From: Bacillota bacterium
GTDB lineage: Bacteria; Bacillota; Clostridia; Peptostreptococcales; Anaerovoracaceae
Length of the DNA: 64,000 nt
Direction of reading: 5' to 3'
Assembly: GCA_017436705.1 (NCBI GenBank)
Contig: JAFSCP010000036.1
Span: forward strand, 147,067-211,066
The notes under the pieces are model-generated. The model was not told where the DNA came from, did not search any database, and saw only the letters and a program-made list of their open reading frames with translations. This document shows positions 1 through 9,372 of this stretch, one piece after another (position 1 is the stretch's first letter; every line of letters begins with the position of its first letter). The translations under genes and the position numbers were made by a program.

Positions 1-14
1 AAATACTTTCATAA

Positions 15-2708
15 TTAAATTCCCTCTGTTTCAGATTCAAGCTGGTCAAGTTCTTCTGCAGTCATAAGCACCTGGCGAGGACGGCTGCCGTCCTGAGGTC
101 CGATGATGCCGCGGGCTTCCATCATATCAACGATACGTGCGGCCCTGTTGTAACCGATTCTGAACCTTCTCTGGAGCATTGATACAGATGCCTGTCCGCT
201 TCTCACAACCAGGTCGATTGCTTCCGGAAGCAGTTCATCACTGTCGTCCATGGACTCCTGAACATTGGTCCTTTCTATTTTAGTTAAAATATCTGCGTTA
301 TAGTTATTTCCGCCTTCTTCCACCTGTTCCTTGACAAAGTCGATAACTTTGTTGACTTCAGTGTCAGATACGAAAGTACCCTGTACACGGATTGGCTTGC
401 CCATACCCATAGGGTTGAAAAGCATGTCGCCCTTTCCAACAAGTTTTTCTGCACCCTGCATGTCCAGAATGGTTCTGGAGTCAACCTGTGAGGATACAGC
501 AAAGGCAATTCTTGAAGGAATGTTCGCCTTGATAACACCTGTGATTACGTCAACGGAAGGTCTCTGAGTTGCAACGATAAGGTGCATGCCCGCTGCTCTT
601 GCCATCTGAGCAAGACGGCAGATGGATTCTTCAATCTGAGAAGGTGCTGCCATCATCAGGTCAGCAAGTTCGTCGATGATGATAACAACCTGAGGCATTA
701 CCTTTTCATGTTCTTCGTTGGCACGTACGTATTCGTTATATGACTCAAGGTCACGGACGCCTTCTTCAGCAAATTTCTTGTATCTGTCAGTCATTTCGGC
801 AACTGCCCAGTTGAGAGCAGCAGCAGCCTTTGAAGGGTCAGTTACAACCGGAATGAGCAGATGCGGAATACCGTTGTAATTGCCAAGTTCCACAACCTTA
901 GGATCGATGAGAATCAGTTTGACTTCATCAGGATTTGCCTTGTAGATAAGGCTGGTGATGATACTGTTGATGCAGACTGATTTGCCGGAGCCTGTGGAGC
1001 CTGCAATAAGCAGGTGCGGCATGGACTTGAGGTCTGCAACGATTGCATTGCCGCTTATATCCTTACCGACAGCAAAGGTTATCTTGGACTTAGCCTTCTT
1101 GAATTCATCAGAATCAATGATTTCACGGAGGCGTACCATTGTTACTGCATCGTTTTCAACTTCGATGCCGACAGCAGCCTTGCCAGGAATAGGCGCTTCA
1201 ATTCTGATTGATTTTGCTTCAAGATTGAGGGCAATATCGTCAGCCAGTCTTACGATGCTGTTTACTTTCACACCGATTGCCGGCTGTATTTCGTATCTTG
1301 TAACTGTAGGTCCCTGTGTTACCTGCACCACGCGGGCATTTACATGGAAATTCTGGAGAGTTTCTTCCAGTTTTTCCGCCTTGGCAGTGAGCGCATTGTT
1401 GTTGGCTTTAGCACCGCCACTCGGTCTTTCGAGGAGCGTAATCGGCGGCTTCTTATATTTTTTCACCGGAGGTGCCTGATTAAGTTCCTCCTGTGTGAGC
1501 ATTGCTACACGGGCTTCCTTGTTTGTAATCTTTTCCACAACTTCCCTTGCAGGAGTTCCTGCAGTTTCAGCAGGTTTCGCCTCGTCTGCCTGTCCAAGTC
1601 CCAGTCCTGTACCAGAAGCAGCAGGTGCAGACACGCCGTCAATACCGTAGCCTTCAGCAACGGTTCTCTGGTCTTCAAGGCCTGTGGAATCAGACTTCTT
1701 ACGGCCGAACAGACTGTCATCGTTCATATATTTCAGAATACTGTTTTTCTTTTCCTGAGTCAGAGGTGCAACCTGACTAGGCGGTATGTATTCCCTTTCC
1801 TTTACCTGTTCCTGAGGTTCTTCAGGCATTGTCTGGTCTTCAGTTTCGAGAATGCTGCTGTTTACAATCTTGATTTCACGCTTTGGGGCGTTCAGCTCAG
1901 CCGCCGGTTTTACACCGTCTGCAGGAGCCTTTGCAAAACCAAAAGGAAGCTTCATTGTAACCTGCGTTTCTTCTTCATCGTCGTCAGGTTCCAGGTCAAG
2001 ATGTGCATGTTCCTTGATAAGTCTGCGTTCTTCCATCTTGGCACCGATTTTTGCAAAGAACCTTGAAACCGGTGTATTGATAATCAGAAGCAGGCAGATC
2101 AGTGTAAGAACTACTGTGAAAATCCAGCAGCCGCTTTTTCCAAGCCATGTTACAAGCCCTGAAGCGATAATCATTCCGAAGAAACCGCCGCTTTCAAGGG
2201 TCTGTCCGCTTGTATAGTAAGCTTTCATAGCTTCCCAGTTCCACTCAATATCAAGGACATTGACGAAACGGACTGAGTTCATAGTGCATATCATCAGCAG
2301 AATTACGAACAAAAGACCGATTGTTTTCAGTGAAAAATGTGAAGTCTGACGTGCAAAGAGAAGCACTCCGAAAACAATCAGATAGAACGGCAGCACATAC
2401 GCCATAAAGCCGAAAAGGCCTTTGAGGCACATGTCAATCATTACGCCCAGTTTGCCGGCACCTTCTGTAAAAGTTGCAACTACAAGGAAAATACCTATAG
2501 CAATGGTACTGATAGCCCAGATTTCATCTATAACACGCTTGTTTGCCTGTTTCTTTGCCTGAATTTCCTGTGCTTTGGCCTTGGCCTTGGAATCGCCCTT
2601 GCCTTTACCCTTGCTGCCGGAACTCTTACCGGAAGACGCGGATTTTGCTGAAGTATTTTTATTTTTTGAACCAGGAGGTCTTCCCGGACCTCTTTTTGTT
2701 TCAGCCAT
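15..2708 (-). CDS. ftsK: DNA translocase FtsK/SpoIIIE
   Basis: Hexameric ATP-driven motor that pumps chromosomal DNA through the division or sporulation septum. The 897-aa protein has a basic, low-complexity N-terminus (residues 1-55, with an AT-hook-like RGPGRPPGSK), four or five membrane segments (about 60-220), an acidic/proline-rich linker, and a RecA-like motor with Walker A GSTGSGKS near residue 573 and Walker B VIIIDELADL near 680. The C-terminal gamma winged helix carries the SGQASVSMLQRRFRIGYNRA signature that reads polar KOPS/SRS-type sequences. The ATG is preceded by a GGAGAG ribosome site. It is the last gene of an asd-uppP-ftsK run on the minus strand and its stop is 15 bases from the window edge, so it is complete. 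Confidence 0.97.
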   Translation of the reverse strand: MAETKRGPGRPPGSKNKNTSAKSASSGKSSGSKGKGKGDSKAKAKAQEIQAKKQANKRVIDEIWAISTIAIGIFLVVATFTEGAGKLGVMIDMCLKGLFGFMAYVLPFYLIVFGVLLFARQTSHFSLKTIGLLFVILLMICTMNSVRFVNVLDIEWNWEAMKAYYTSGQTLESGGFFGMIIASGLVTWLGKSGCWIFTVVLTLICLLLIINTPVSRFFAKIGAKMEERRLIKEHAHLDLEPDDDEEETQVTMKLPFGFAKAPADGVKPAAELNAPKREIKIVNSSILETEDQTMPEEPQEQVKEREYIPPSQVAPLTQEKKNSILKYMNDDSLFGRKKSDSTGLEDQRTVAEGYGIDGVSAPAASGTGLGLGQADEAKPAETAGTPAREVVEKITNKEARVAMLTQEELNQAPPVKKYKKPPITLLERPSGGAKANNNALTAKAEKLEETLQNFHVNARVVQVTQGPTVTRYEIQPAIGVKVNSIVRLADDIALNLEAKSIRIEAPIPGKAAVGIEVENDAVTMVRLREIIDSDEFKKAKSKITFAVGKDISGNAIVADLKSMPHLLIAGSTGSGKSVCINSIITSLIYKANPDEVKLILIDPKVVELGNYNGIPHLLIPVVTDPSKAAAALNWAVAEMTDRYKKFAEEGVRDLESYNEYVRANEEHEKVMPQVVIIIDELADLMMAAPSQIEESICRLAQMARAAGMHLIVATQRPSVDVITGVIKANIPSRIAFAVSSQVDSRTILDMQGAEKLVGKGDMLFNPMGMGKPIRVQGTFVSDTEVNKVIDFVKEQVEEGGNNYNADILTKIERTNVQESMDDSDELLPEAIDLVVRSGQASVSMLQRRFRIGYNRAARIVDMMEARGIIGPQDGSRPRQVLMTAEELDQLESETEGI

Positions 2709-2738
2709 TTTTTCTCTCCTAATTCTTTTATCAGATTA

Positions 2739-3572
2739 CTATGCGAAGAAACTGTAAATCACTACAGCTGCGCCCAGTAACCATACGTAATATGAAAAAT
2801 AGTTTAATTTTTTATTGGATACAACTTTAATCATGGTCTTGATTGCAACCAGTCCTGAAACCGCCGCTACAATCATTCCGACAAGAACAGGGCCGAGCTG
2901 TGCCATGTCAAAACCGGCTTCCAGTGCTGCCGGTGCTTCAAGAACGGCAGATCCTAAAATTGAAGGAATTGAAATCAGGAAAACGTATTTTACAGCAAAT
3001 TCCCTGTTGAGATTGCACACAAGGCTGCCGAACAGAGTTGAGCCTGACCTTGAAATTCCAGGGCAGATAGCGATTCCCTGCACAATACCGATAAAGATTG
3101 CATTGCGGTAGTTCATCTGCTTGATTCCCCTCTTGGATGAACCCATCTTTTCAGCAAAGGTTAACAGAAAACCTGTTATTATCAACCCGATACCTATCGG
3201 CAGAACTGAAGTATAAAGTGAATCAAATAAATCGTTGAAGAGTATTCCGATGATTCCTGTAGGAATAGTCGCCACAATAATCATAACGCCCAGCTTGCGG
3301 ACCGGTCTTTCCTCGATACGAAGTCCCTTTCCTGTGAAAATGTCCTTAATTGTCAGACAAAGTTCGACAATCAGTTCCCAGATATCTTTCCAGTACACAA
3401 TAAAAACTGAAACCAGCGTACCAACATGGAGCAGAACTGCAAAAAGAAGAACCTTGTCTTCTTCGATTCCGAACCACTGCTGCAGCAGAGCCAGATGGCC
3501 TGAGCTGCTGATTGGCAGGAACTCAGCGAGCCCCTGCACCAAACCCAAAATTACCGCTTCAAAATATGTCAT
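2739..3572 (-). CDS. uppP: Undecaprenyl-diphosphatase UppP (BacA family)
   Basis: Integral membrane phosphatase that recycles the lipid carrier undecaprenyl pyrophosphate to the monophosphate for peptidoglycan synthesis, and can confer bacitracin tolerance. The 277-aa polytopic protein shows both family signatures: an N-terminal EFLPISSSGHL motif (near residue 17) and the second PGISRSGST motif (near 170), which form the active site. Start ATG is preceded by AAGGAGATATT. It lies 9 bases downstream of asd and 30 upstream of ftsK, suggesting co-transcription. Length is typical of the family. Confidence 0.97.
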   Translation of the reverse strand: MTYFEAVILGLVQGLAEFLPISSSGHLALLQQWFGIEEDKVLLFAVLLHVGTLVSVFIVYWKDIWELIVELCLTIKDIFTGKGLRIEERPVRKLGVMIIVATIPTGIIGILFNDLFDSLYTSVLPIGIGLIITGFLLTFAEKMGSSKRGIKQMNYRNAIFIGIVQGIAICPGISRSGSTLFGSLVCNLNREFAVKYVFLISIPSILGSAVLEAPAALEAGFDMAQLGPVLVGMIVAAVSGLVAIKTMIKVVSNKKLNYFSYYVWLLGAAVVIYSFFA

Positions 3573-3581
3573 AATATCTCC

Positions 3582-4673
3582 TTATTTTTTAGTAATGTAT
3601 CCTTTTGCAGTCAGACATTCTGCGCCGAGAATTGCGCCGCCTGCTGCACCTCTTACAGTATTATGTGAAAGTCCCACAAACTTAAAATCATAAATGCTGT
3701 CTTCTCTGATGCGGCCGATGGAAATTCCCATGCCCTTATCTCTGTCAACATCTGCCTTAACCTGAGGTCTGTTGTCTTCTTCAAAGTACTTGATGAACTG
3801 TTCAGGTGCCATAGGAAGTTTTGCTTCCTGCGGGAATCCCTTGTAACTTTCAAGCTTTTCGATAAGCTGCTGCTTTGTAGGCTGTTTTCTGAATTTAACG
3901 AAAGCAGCTGCTGTGTGGCCATTTAAAACAGGCACTCTCAGGCACTGACAGGAAATCACAGGCTCCTGCGCCTTGACGATTTCACCCTTTTCCATGTCCA
4001 CGTGGCCCCAGATTCTCAGAGGTTCCTGTTCGCTCTTTTCTTCTTCGCCACCGATGTAAGGAATGATGTTTTCAACCATTTCAGGCCATGAACTGAAGTC
4101 CTTGCCTGCACCTGAAATCGCCTGGTAAGTTGTGATTACGCATTCATATGGTTCGAATTCCTTCCATGCGTTGAGAGCAGGCACATAGCTCTGGATTGAG
4201 CAGTTAGGCTTTACAGCGATGAAGCCGCGTGTTGTTCCCAGACGCTTTTTCTGAGCTTCGATAATCTGAAAATGATCATCGTTGATTTCAGGAATTACCA
4301 TAGGAACGTCAGGAGTCCATCTGTGGGCACTGTTGTTGGAAACTACAGGTGTTTCAGTCTTTGCGTAAGCTTCTTCGATGGCCTTTATTTCTTCCTTGGT
4401 CATATCAACTGCACTGAAAACAAAGTCAACTGTTGCAGCCACTTTTTCCACTTCGTTCACATTCATAATTACGATGTTTTTCACAGCTTCAGGAATTGGA
4501 TTTTCCATTTTCCATCTTCCTTCCACAGCTTCTGCATATGTCTGGCCTGCACTTCTTTCGCTGGCAGCAATGGTGGTCACTTCAAACCAAGGGTGATTTT
4601 CGAGAAGAGAAATGAATCTCTGACCTACCATACCTGTCCCGCCGAGAATGCCGACTCTTAATTTTTCATTCAT
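3582..4673 (-). CDS. asd: Aspartate-semialdehyde dehydrogenase
   Basis: NADPH-dependent reduction of aspartyl-4-phosphate to aspartate semialdehyde, the branch-point step to lysine/diaminopimelate, threonine and methionine. The 363-aa protein has the N-terminal dinucleotide motif GGTGMVGQRF and the catalytic cysteine in VKPNCSIQ (near residue 163), followed by RVPVLNGHTA. Sequence style and length resemble the archaeal/fungal-type enzyme found in many Clostridia rather than the E. coli form. It is divergent from dapA, which uses its product, so the shared intergenic region controls two consecutive steps of the DAP pathway. Confidence 0.96.
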   Translation of the reverse strand: MNEKLRVGILGGTGMVGQRFISLLENHPWFEVTTIAASERSAGQTYAEAVEGRWKMENPIPEAVKNIVIMNVNEVEKVAATVDFVFSAVDMTKEEIKAIEEAYAKTETPVVSNNSAHRWTPDVPMVIPEINDDHFQIIEAQKKRLGTTRGFIAVKPNCSIQSYVPALNAWKEFEPYECVITTYQAISGAGKDFSSWPEMVENIIPYIGGEEEKSEQEPLRIWGHVDMEKGEIVKAQEPVISCQCLRVPVLNGHTAAAFVKFRKQPTKQQLIEKLESYKGFPQEAKLPMAPEQFIKYFEEDNRPQVKADVDRDKGMGISIGRIREDSIYDFKFVGLSHNTVRGAAGGAILGAECLTAKGYITKK

Positions 4674-4733
4674 GTCAATTACCTCACTTTATGTCAATTT
4701 AGTTTTAAGCATAGTTACACACTTTAATAGTTT

Positions 4734-4762
4734 ATTTTATCACTTTTCAGCGACCTTTTCAA
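4734..4762 (-). promoter_or_regulatory. Sigma-A promoter of asd
   Basis: Read on the minus strand: -35 TTGAAA (4762-4757), 17-nt spacer, -10 TAAAAT (4739-4734). It lies about 60 bp upstream of the asd start. A GACC/GGTC inverted pair lies across this promoter and the dapA side (TATAAT at 4782-4787 on the plus strand), so the two divergent promoters are close enough to be co-regulated. This is inferred from sequence only. Confidence 0.6.
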
Positions 4763-4837
4763 CAAAATCGGTCACTTTGAATATAATATTTTAACACTAT
4801 TTAATATATGAATAACCCTTGAAAGGTGGTGGAATTT

Positions 4838-5716
4838 TTGACACTTTTTGAAGGTGCTGCAACAGCCCTTATTACACCGTTCAGAGACGGTAAAATAGAT
4901 TACGTATCAATGGGAAAGCTGGTGGAATGGCAGATTGCCCAGGGCATTGACGCCCTGGTAGTCTGCGGAACAACCGGCGAGGCTTCTACCCTTTCTGTCC
5001 GCGAAAAACTGGATCTTATCAAGTTCGTGGCTGACCTTACTTCAGGCCGCGTACCTGTAATCGCCGGAACAGGCGGCAACTGCACAGAATCAGCCCTCGA
5101 ACTCTCAAAAGAAGCCGAAAAAACAGGCGCTGACGGACTTCTTATCATAACCCCATATTACAACAAATGTTCTGAAACCGGCCTCATAACCCACTTTCAG
5201 ACCATTGCTGATGCTGTAAACCTGCCGGTAATTATGTACTCTGTCCCTTCCCGTACAGGTGTAAATATGGGTCCCGAAGCAGTCCGTATTCTCAAAGAAC
5301 ATCCTAATATAGTCGGGCTTAAAGAAGCTTCCGGCAACATTTCGCAGATATGCCAGCTGGCTGCCCATATTGACGATGATTTTACAATTTACTCGGGCAA
5401 TGATGACCAGACTGTACCTATTCTCTCACTTGGCGGAAAAGGCTGTATTTCAACTGTTTCCAACATTATTCCGGGCCGTTTCAGCCGGATGATCCACTCA
5501 TGGCTTGACGGCGAAGTGACCTGGGCCGGCAGCGAGCAGATTGCCCTCAAACCACTTATCGACGCTGTGTTCACCGAAGTAAACCCAATCCCGATCAAAG
5601 CCGCACTCTACATGATGGGCATGTGCAATCTTGAGTACCGTCTGCCCCTCTGCCCTCCGTCCAACAAAACCCAGTATGCCCTCTACGAAACATTACGCGA
5701 TTACGGGCTGGTATAA
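4838..5716 (+). CDS. dapA: 4-hydroxy-tetrahydrodipicolinate synthase
   Basis: Class I aldolase that condenses pyruvate with aspartate semialdehyde in the DAP/lysine pathway. The protein has the TTGEAS phosphate/carboxylate motif, the YSVPSRTG tyrosine loop (near residue 133) and the Schiff-base lysine in GLKEASG (near 162). I chose the TTG at 4838 (292 aa, MTLFEGAATALITPF) because AAAGGTGG lies eight bases upstream; the in-frame GTGs at 4826 and 4829 overlap that ribosome site. It is divergent from asd and followed by a GC-rich hairpin shared with the convergent exporter operon. Confidence 0.95.
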   Translation: MTLFEGAATALITPFRDGKIDYVSMGKLVEWQIAQGIDALVVCGTTGEASTLSVREKLDLIKFVADLTSGRVPVIAGTGGNCTESALELSKEAEKTGADGLLIITPYYNKCSETGLITHFQTIADAVNLPVIMYSVPSRTGVNMGPEAVRILKEHPNIVGLKEASGNISQICQLAAHIDDDFTIYSGNDDQTVPILSLGGKGCISTVSNIIPGRFSRMIHSWLDGEVTWAGSEQIALKPLIDAVFTEVNPIPIKAALYMMGMCNLEYRLPLCPPSNKTQYALYETLRDYGLV

Positions 5717-5732
5717 TAATCTTCAATTCAAA

Positions 5733-5751
5733 AGGGGCCTTATCGGCCCCT
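5733..5751. terminator. Hairpin terminator between convergent dapA and exporter operon
   Basis: Stem AGGGGCC/GGCCCCT with a 5-nt loop. On the minus strand it is followed by TTTTG, so it is a better terminator for the exporter operon; for dapA it is a hairpin without a strong U tract. Confidence 0.65.
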
Positions 5752-5758
5752 CAAACTG

Positions 5759-6304
5759 TTATTCTTCAGTTTCTGATTCTTCAGGTGCCGCCAGTTCATC
5801 CATTGTTACTTCAAAACTGTCAAGATAGCTTCCTGTAACAACGTAAATTTCCTCGCCGCCCTGAATCATTGCGTAATAATCCAGCGCCACTTCATTGTAG
5901 CTTCCAGTAAGAATTGTTTTGGCACTGCCGTCTGCCATCTCAAACCTGATACCTTCAGTATCTTCATAAAAACCATAGTCACTGGTGCTAACAGCATCAT
6001 CGATAACTACGCTTGCCTCAATACTGGAAACTGCCGCTGCCATTGCCTCCGCAGCATCCTGATTAACTTCAAAATCTTCGTTGTAAGGGTCAACCCACAC
6101 TCCATCGATTTTTGAGAGTACATATTCATTCCCTTCGTAAGACCAGTCAAGCTGAACGATTTCTGCAGGATCCACATCTGTAACAGTATAAGTTTTGTTA
6201 TCATCAGCTACTGATTTTTCAGCCCATGCAGTAACACCAAAATATGCACCGATGAGCACTGCCAGGCAAATAATCAGCAGAATCATTTTTTTAGATCTTG
6301 ACAT
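5759..6304 (-). CDS. DUF4340-like exported protein of the exporter operon
   Basis: A 181-aa protein with one N-terminal membrane/signal segment (MILLIICLAVLIGAYFGV) followed by an acidic extracytoplasmic domain resembling DUF4340, whose repeats are rich in W and Y (LDWSYEGNEYVL, DGVWVDP). DUF4340 proteins are commonly encoded beside Gld-type ABC exporter subunits; their role is unknown. The ATG at 6304 overlaps the preceding gene's stop as TAATG and has AGAAGGAG nine bases upstream, so the longer MGKKEKNV start is unlikely. Last gene of the operon. The C-terminus is a low-complexity Glu/Ser tail. Confidence 0.8.
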   Translation of the reverse strand: MSRSKKMILLIICLAVLIGAYFGVTAWAEKSVADDNKTYTVTDVDPAEIVQLDWSYEGNEYVLSKIDGVWVDPYNEDFEVNQDAAEAMAAAVSSIEASVVIDDAVSTSDYGFYEDTEGIRFEMADGSAKTILTGSYNEVALDYYAMIQGGEEIYVVTGSYLDSFEVTMDELAAPEESETEE

Positions 6305-7722
6305 TACATTTTTCTCCTTCTTACCCATACATAGATTCCTGCCGCGATAAATGCCGCCGGAATAACAAAAATAATTAATACTGATAGCTTGTTTGACTGA
6401 GATGCCGTCATCGTCAGGTAGTCGTAGGAAATTGATTTTGCTCTGATTGTGACAGAATCTTCGATTTCACAAAGCCAGCCCAGTGAGTTGATGACAAAGT
6501 CTGTGTTTGCACCTGATGCCAGTTCATCCATCTGTGCATCAGTAATATAGGAACTGGACATCCATACAATCTTAGCTTCTTCTGTATCCTGAACATCTGT
6601 GATTGCAACAGCTACAGCAAATCCGTCTTCTGTTTCAACATCTCCGGTTTCCTTTTCTGCAGTAGTTGAATTCATACCGGCTTTCTTTACAAAAGCATCT
6701 TCAGATGTCTGAAGTAATGTCGTAGCTGTAATACTTTCGTCATCAAAATCATTATTGATTTCAATACCGTGAGCCATAGGCATGAGCACGAAATAATTAC
6801 TGTTAATCAGCGGTGTAGTTATATCGTGGCTGTACATGCCCGGAAGCAGATAGTTAGCGTAGTTATAAAGGCAGAAATCACTGTCCTGCTCCATTACTAC
6901 ACCGTTTACACCGTCCACACCGTAGCCTGACATAAGACCGTACAGATTAGTCAGTTCATCTTCTGTGCAATCGGTAAAGAGAAGCATTTTGCCACCGTTT
7001 TCAAGGTATTCACTTAGAATTTCAATGTCCTGCGCACTGAAATCAGACAATGGGCTGTAAACTATAAGTGCCTCGCAATCTGCAGGAACCGCACCCTCTT
7101 TAAGTAGATTTACTGATTCAACCTCCATGTTTTCAAGACTGATTTTTTTCTGCAGTTCTGACGGAATGTCCTTTTCACCATGACCTGTCACATAATACAG
7201 CTTGGTCTGGATATCACTTGTCACAATTTTAATTGCTGATGTAAGAACGCCCTCACCGTTGTATTCAGTTATTTCGTTATAGTTTTCATCGTAGGAATAC
7301 AGGTAAATATCGTAGTAACTCAGGTACCGGGTCTTTGTTTCGTCGGAATTTGTTACAATAAGGCTGTTATTGTAAATACCGTCGCTTGTGTACTGGTAAG
7401 CAAAGGTCGGATAAACAACCGGGTCAATCTTTTCTACCACCACATTCTTACTCAGGTCCTCATAATTTGCAAGCATGTTTTCAATATAAACATCTTCGTA
7501 ACCCTCCTGTACAAGCCAGTAAATGTGGACGTCTTCTTCCAGAGTCTTTACCACAGTCCTGGTCTGTTCGCCGATGGAATAGATTTCGTTGGAGTTGAGG
7601 TCAATTGCTTTGATTTTTGAAGGAAGTGCATTGATACACATGTTGAAAATCACTGCAATTGCAATGACGGCAACCGTCGTAGCTGCGGTGTAAGTTCCAA
7701 GACGGAATTTTTTCTTATCCAT
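6304..7722 (-). CDS. GldG-like ABC-transporter auxiliary protein
   Basis: A 472-aa protein with a TM segment near residues 13-33, a large extracytoplasmic region and a second TM followed by a basic tail (RRRKM). It resembles the GldG family (ABC-type system associated with gliding motility in Bacteroidetes, but widespread in non-gliding Firmicutes). Recognisable parts are the LTEDVHIYWL-type strand after the first TM and a central alpha/beta region with YYVTGHGEKDIP. The ATG at 7722 is used with GGAGG eight bases upstream and overlaps the permease stop. The substrate is unknown, and a motility role should not be assumed. Confidence 0.8.
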   Translation of the reverse strand: MDKKKFRLGTYTAATTVAVIAIAVIFNMCINALPSKIKAIDLNSNEIYSIGEQTRTVVKTLEEDVHIYWLVQEGYEDVYIENMLANYEDLSKNVVVEKIDPVVYPTFAYQYTSDGIYNNSLIVTNSDETKTRYLSYYDIYLYSYDENYNEITEYNGEGVLTSAIKIVTSDIQTKLYYVTGHGEKDIPSELQKKISLENMEVESVNLLKEGAVPADCEALIVYSPLSDFSAQDIEILSEYLENGGKMLLFTDCTEDELTNLYGLMSGYGVDGVNGVVMEQDSDFCLYNYANYLLPGMYSHDITTPLINSNYFVLMPMAHGIEINNDFDDESITATTLLQTSEDAFVKKAGMNSTTAEKETGDVETEDGFAVAVAITDVQDTEEAKIVWMSSSYITDAQMDELASGANTDFVINSLGWLCEIEDSVTIRAKSISYDYLTMTASQSNKLSVLIIFVIPAAFIAAGIYVWVRRRKM

Positions 7723-8420
7723 TAACTCCACCTCCTTTTTTCAAGCGCCTGCACAGTCAGGAAAACCGCTACAGCAGCCACGCTCACAAAGAGCGCCACT
7801 ACGCTCAGATCAAGCACACCATAAACAAACTGGTCAAGTCTCATGAATAGGCATGTGTCAGAAAGAAGCTGTGCACCGAAAGGCACATAGGCAGAAAGCC
7901 CGTCGGCCAGATAGTTCACAAGGAGCACCAGGAAGCAGATTGCTGCTGCCAGAGGCTGACTTTCTGTCAATGAGGAAATGAACATACCGATTGCAATGAG
8001 TGCCGCACCAAGAAGGAAGAACCCGAAAATTGCGCAGAATGAAATCTTAATTGACACATTTCCAAAAAAAGAAAGTATAAACGGATAAACTGCCATAACC
8101 GCCACAGGCACTGCAAATATAGCAAGAAGAGCCAGATACTTGCCAAGCACAATCTTCGTCATGCTCAGCGGCAGAGCATAAAGAAGTTGGTCAGTCTTCT
8201 GTTTTCTTTCTTCCGCAAAAACTCTCATAGTCAGTACAGGTACAATAATGAGAAAAATAAAGGCCACATTGCCCACCACATACTCAAAATTGGAATAATA
8301 ACCCATAAGACAGATGGACATTGTATATATACCTGTAAATATCAGCAGGAAAGCAGCGAAAGCATATCCTGTCATAGATGTGAAATATGATTTGAATTCC
8401 CGTTTAAAGATTGCCAGCAT
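7722..8420 (-). CDS. ABC-2 type permease (GldF-like)
   Basis: A 232-aa protein with six predicted membrane helices and the N-terminal IFKREFKSYFTSM amphipathic start typical of ABC-2 exporters. RVFAEERKQKTDQLLYALP is the coupling-helix region after the second TM. The ATG at 8420 has AGGAGG nine bases upstream; the GTG at 8426 is too close to it. The gene overlaps the end of the ATPase gene by 17 bases, so the subunits are translationally coupled. With its neighbours it forms a complete exporter: ATPase, permease, GldG-like protein and DUF4340 protein. Confidence 0.88.
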   Translation of the reverse strand: MLAIFKREFKSYFTSMTGYAFAAFLLIFTGIYTMSICLMGYYSNFEYVVGNVAFIFLIIVPVLTMRVFAEERKQKTDQLLYALPLSMTKIVLGKYLALLAIFAVPVAVMAVYPFILSFFGNVSIKISFCAIFGFFLLGAALIAIGMFISSLTESQPLAAAICFLVLLVNYLADGLSAYVPFGAQLLSDTCLFMRLDQFVYGVLDLSVVALFVSVAAVAVFLTVQALEKRRWS

Positions 8421-9183
8421 CTTCACTCACCTCCTCTGTCACCGCTTCTGCAGACGTTTCTGCAAAAGTATCTGTTGCCCCCGTCAGTCTGAGGAAAATA
8501 GTTTCAAGATCCATGCCGTAAGTCTTTTCAAGGTTTTCGGCAGTGTCATCAGCCACAAGCTTTCCGTCAGAAATAATCAGAATATGATTGCAGACTGCAC
8601 TGATTTCGGAAAGAATGTGGCTGCTGAGAATGACCGTATGCTCTTTGCCAAGTTCTCTGATAAGGTCACGGATTTCAATAATCTGCTTAGGGTCAAGGCC
8701 CACTGTCGGTTCGTCAAGAATGATAATTTCCGGGTCGCCAATGAGCGCCTGAGCGATACCAACACGCTGGCGATAGCCCTTGGAAAGATTTTTGATTACT
8801 CTTCCGGCTACATCTGTCGTCTGGGTTTTTTCCATAACGTCAAAGAGTTCCTCCATCATTCCACTCTTTGCCACACCCTTTACTTCCGCAATAAACTTCA
8901 GGTAATCGATAACCTTCATGTCCGGATAAAGAGGTGGGATTTCCGGCAGATAACCGATAAGTTTTTTTGCCTTCATTGCGTCTTCGAAAATATCAAAACC
9001 GCCGATGTTAACCTGCCCCGATGAAGCAGCCAAACAGCCGGTTATGATGTTCATAGTCGTTGACTTACCTGCACCATTGGGACCTAAAAAGCCATAAACG
9101 TTTCCTTTTTCGATTGTGAAGGAAAGGTCATCTATAGCCTTATGATTTCCGTAATTTTTAGTTAAATTTTTTACATTAATCAT
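8404..9183 (-). CDS. ABC transporter ATP-binding protein (GldA-like)
   Basis: A 259-aa ABC ATPase with Walker A GPNGAGKST, Q-loop region YLPEIPPLYPDM, signature LSKGYRQRVG (in place of LSGGQ), Walker B IIILDEPTVGLD and the H-loop ILSSHIL. The last roughly 25 residues are an acidic, Ala/Glu/Thr-rich tail absent from most homologues. First gene of the four-gene exporter operon, with a good promoter immediately upstream. The substrate cannot be deduced. Confidence 0.92.
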   Translation of the reverse strand: MINVKNLTKNYGNHKAIDDLSFTIEKGNVYGFLGPNGAGKSTTMNIITGCLAASSGQVNIGGFDIFEDAMKAKKLIGYLPEIPPLYPDMKVIDYLKFIAEVKGVAKSGMMEELFDVMEKTQTTDVAGRVIKNLSKGYRQRVGIAQALIGDPEIIILDEPTVGLDPKQIIEIRDLIRELGKEHTVILSSHILSEISAVCNHILIISDGKLVADDTAENLEKTYGMDLETIFLRLTGATDTFAETSAEAVTEEVSEDAGNL

Positions 9184-9217
9184 GGTGAATTATGTCCTTT
9201 CTGTATAATGTACCTGC

Positions 9218-9246
9218 ATTTTAAACGTTGAAATTTCAAGTGTCAA
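9218..9246 (-). promoter_or_regulatory. Promoter of the exporter operon
   Basis: Minus-strand TTGACA (9246-9241), 17-nt spacer, TAAAAT (9223-9218), about 35 bp upstream of the ATPase start. The spacer contains the palindrome CTTGAAATTTCAACG, a possible repressor site. Confidence 0.65.
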
Positions 9247-9344
9247 CGGACTTTACCAACATCACATTCAAACTTCACATATTCACCTTGTGTGTGAAAA
9301 CTTCGTAGCAATAATTTCATATTTTTCACGCAAAAAACAAGATA

Positions 9345-9366
9345 GGCGGCAGATTGGCCTGCCGCC
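9345..9366 (-). terminator. Intrinsic terminator after the Rpn-family gene
   Basis: Perfect 8-bp stem GGCGGCAG/CTGCCGCC with a 6-nt loop, followed on the minus strand by TATCTTGTTTTTT. It begins six bases after the Rpn stop codon. Confidence 0.8.
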
Positions 9367-9372
9367 GTTGAT

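Noticed and set aside
4674..4837. Lysine riboswitch between asd and dapA
   Set aside because: No L-box segments were seen; only divergent promoters and a short GACC/GGTC inverted pair.
6304..9183. Gliding motility apparatus
   Set aside because: Gld-like ABC exporters are widespread in non-motile Firmicutes and no other Gld/Spr genes are present.
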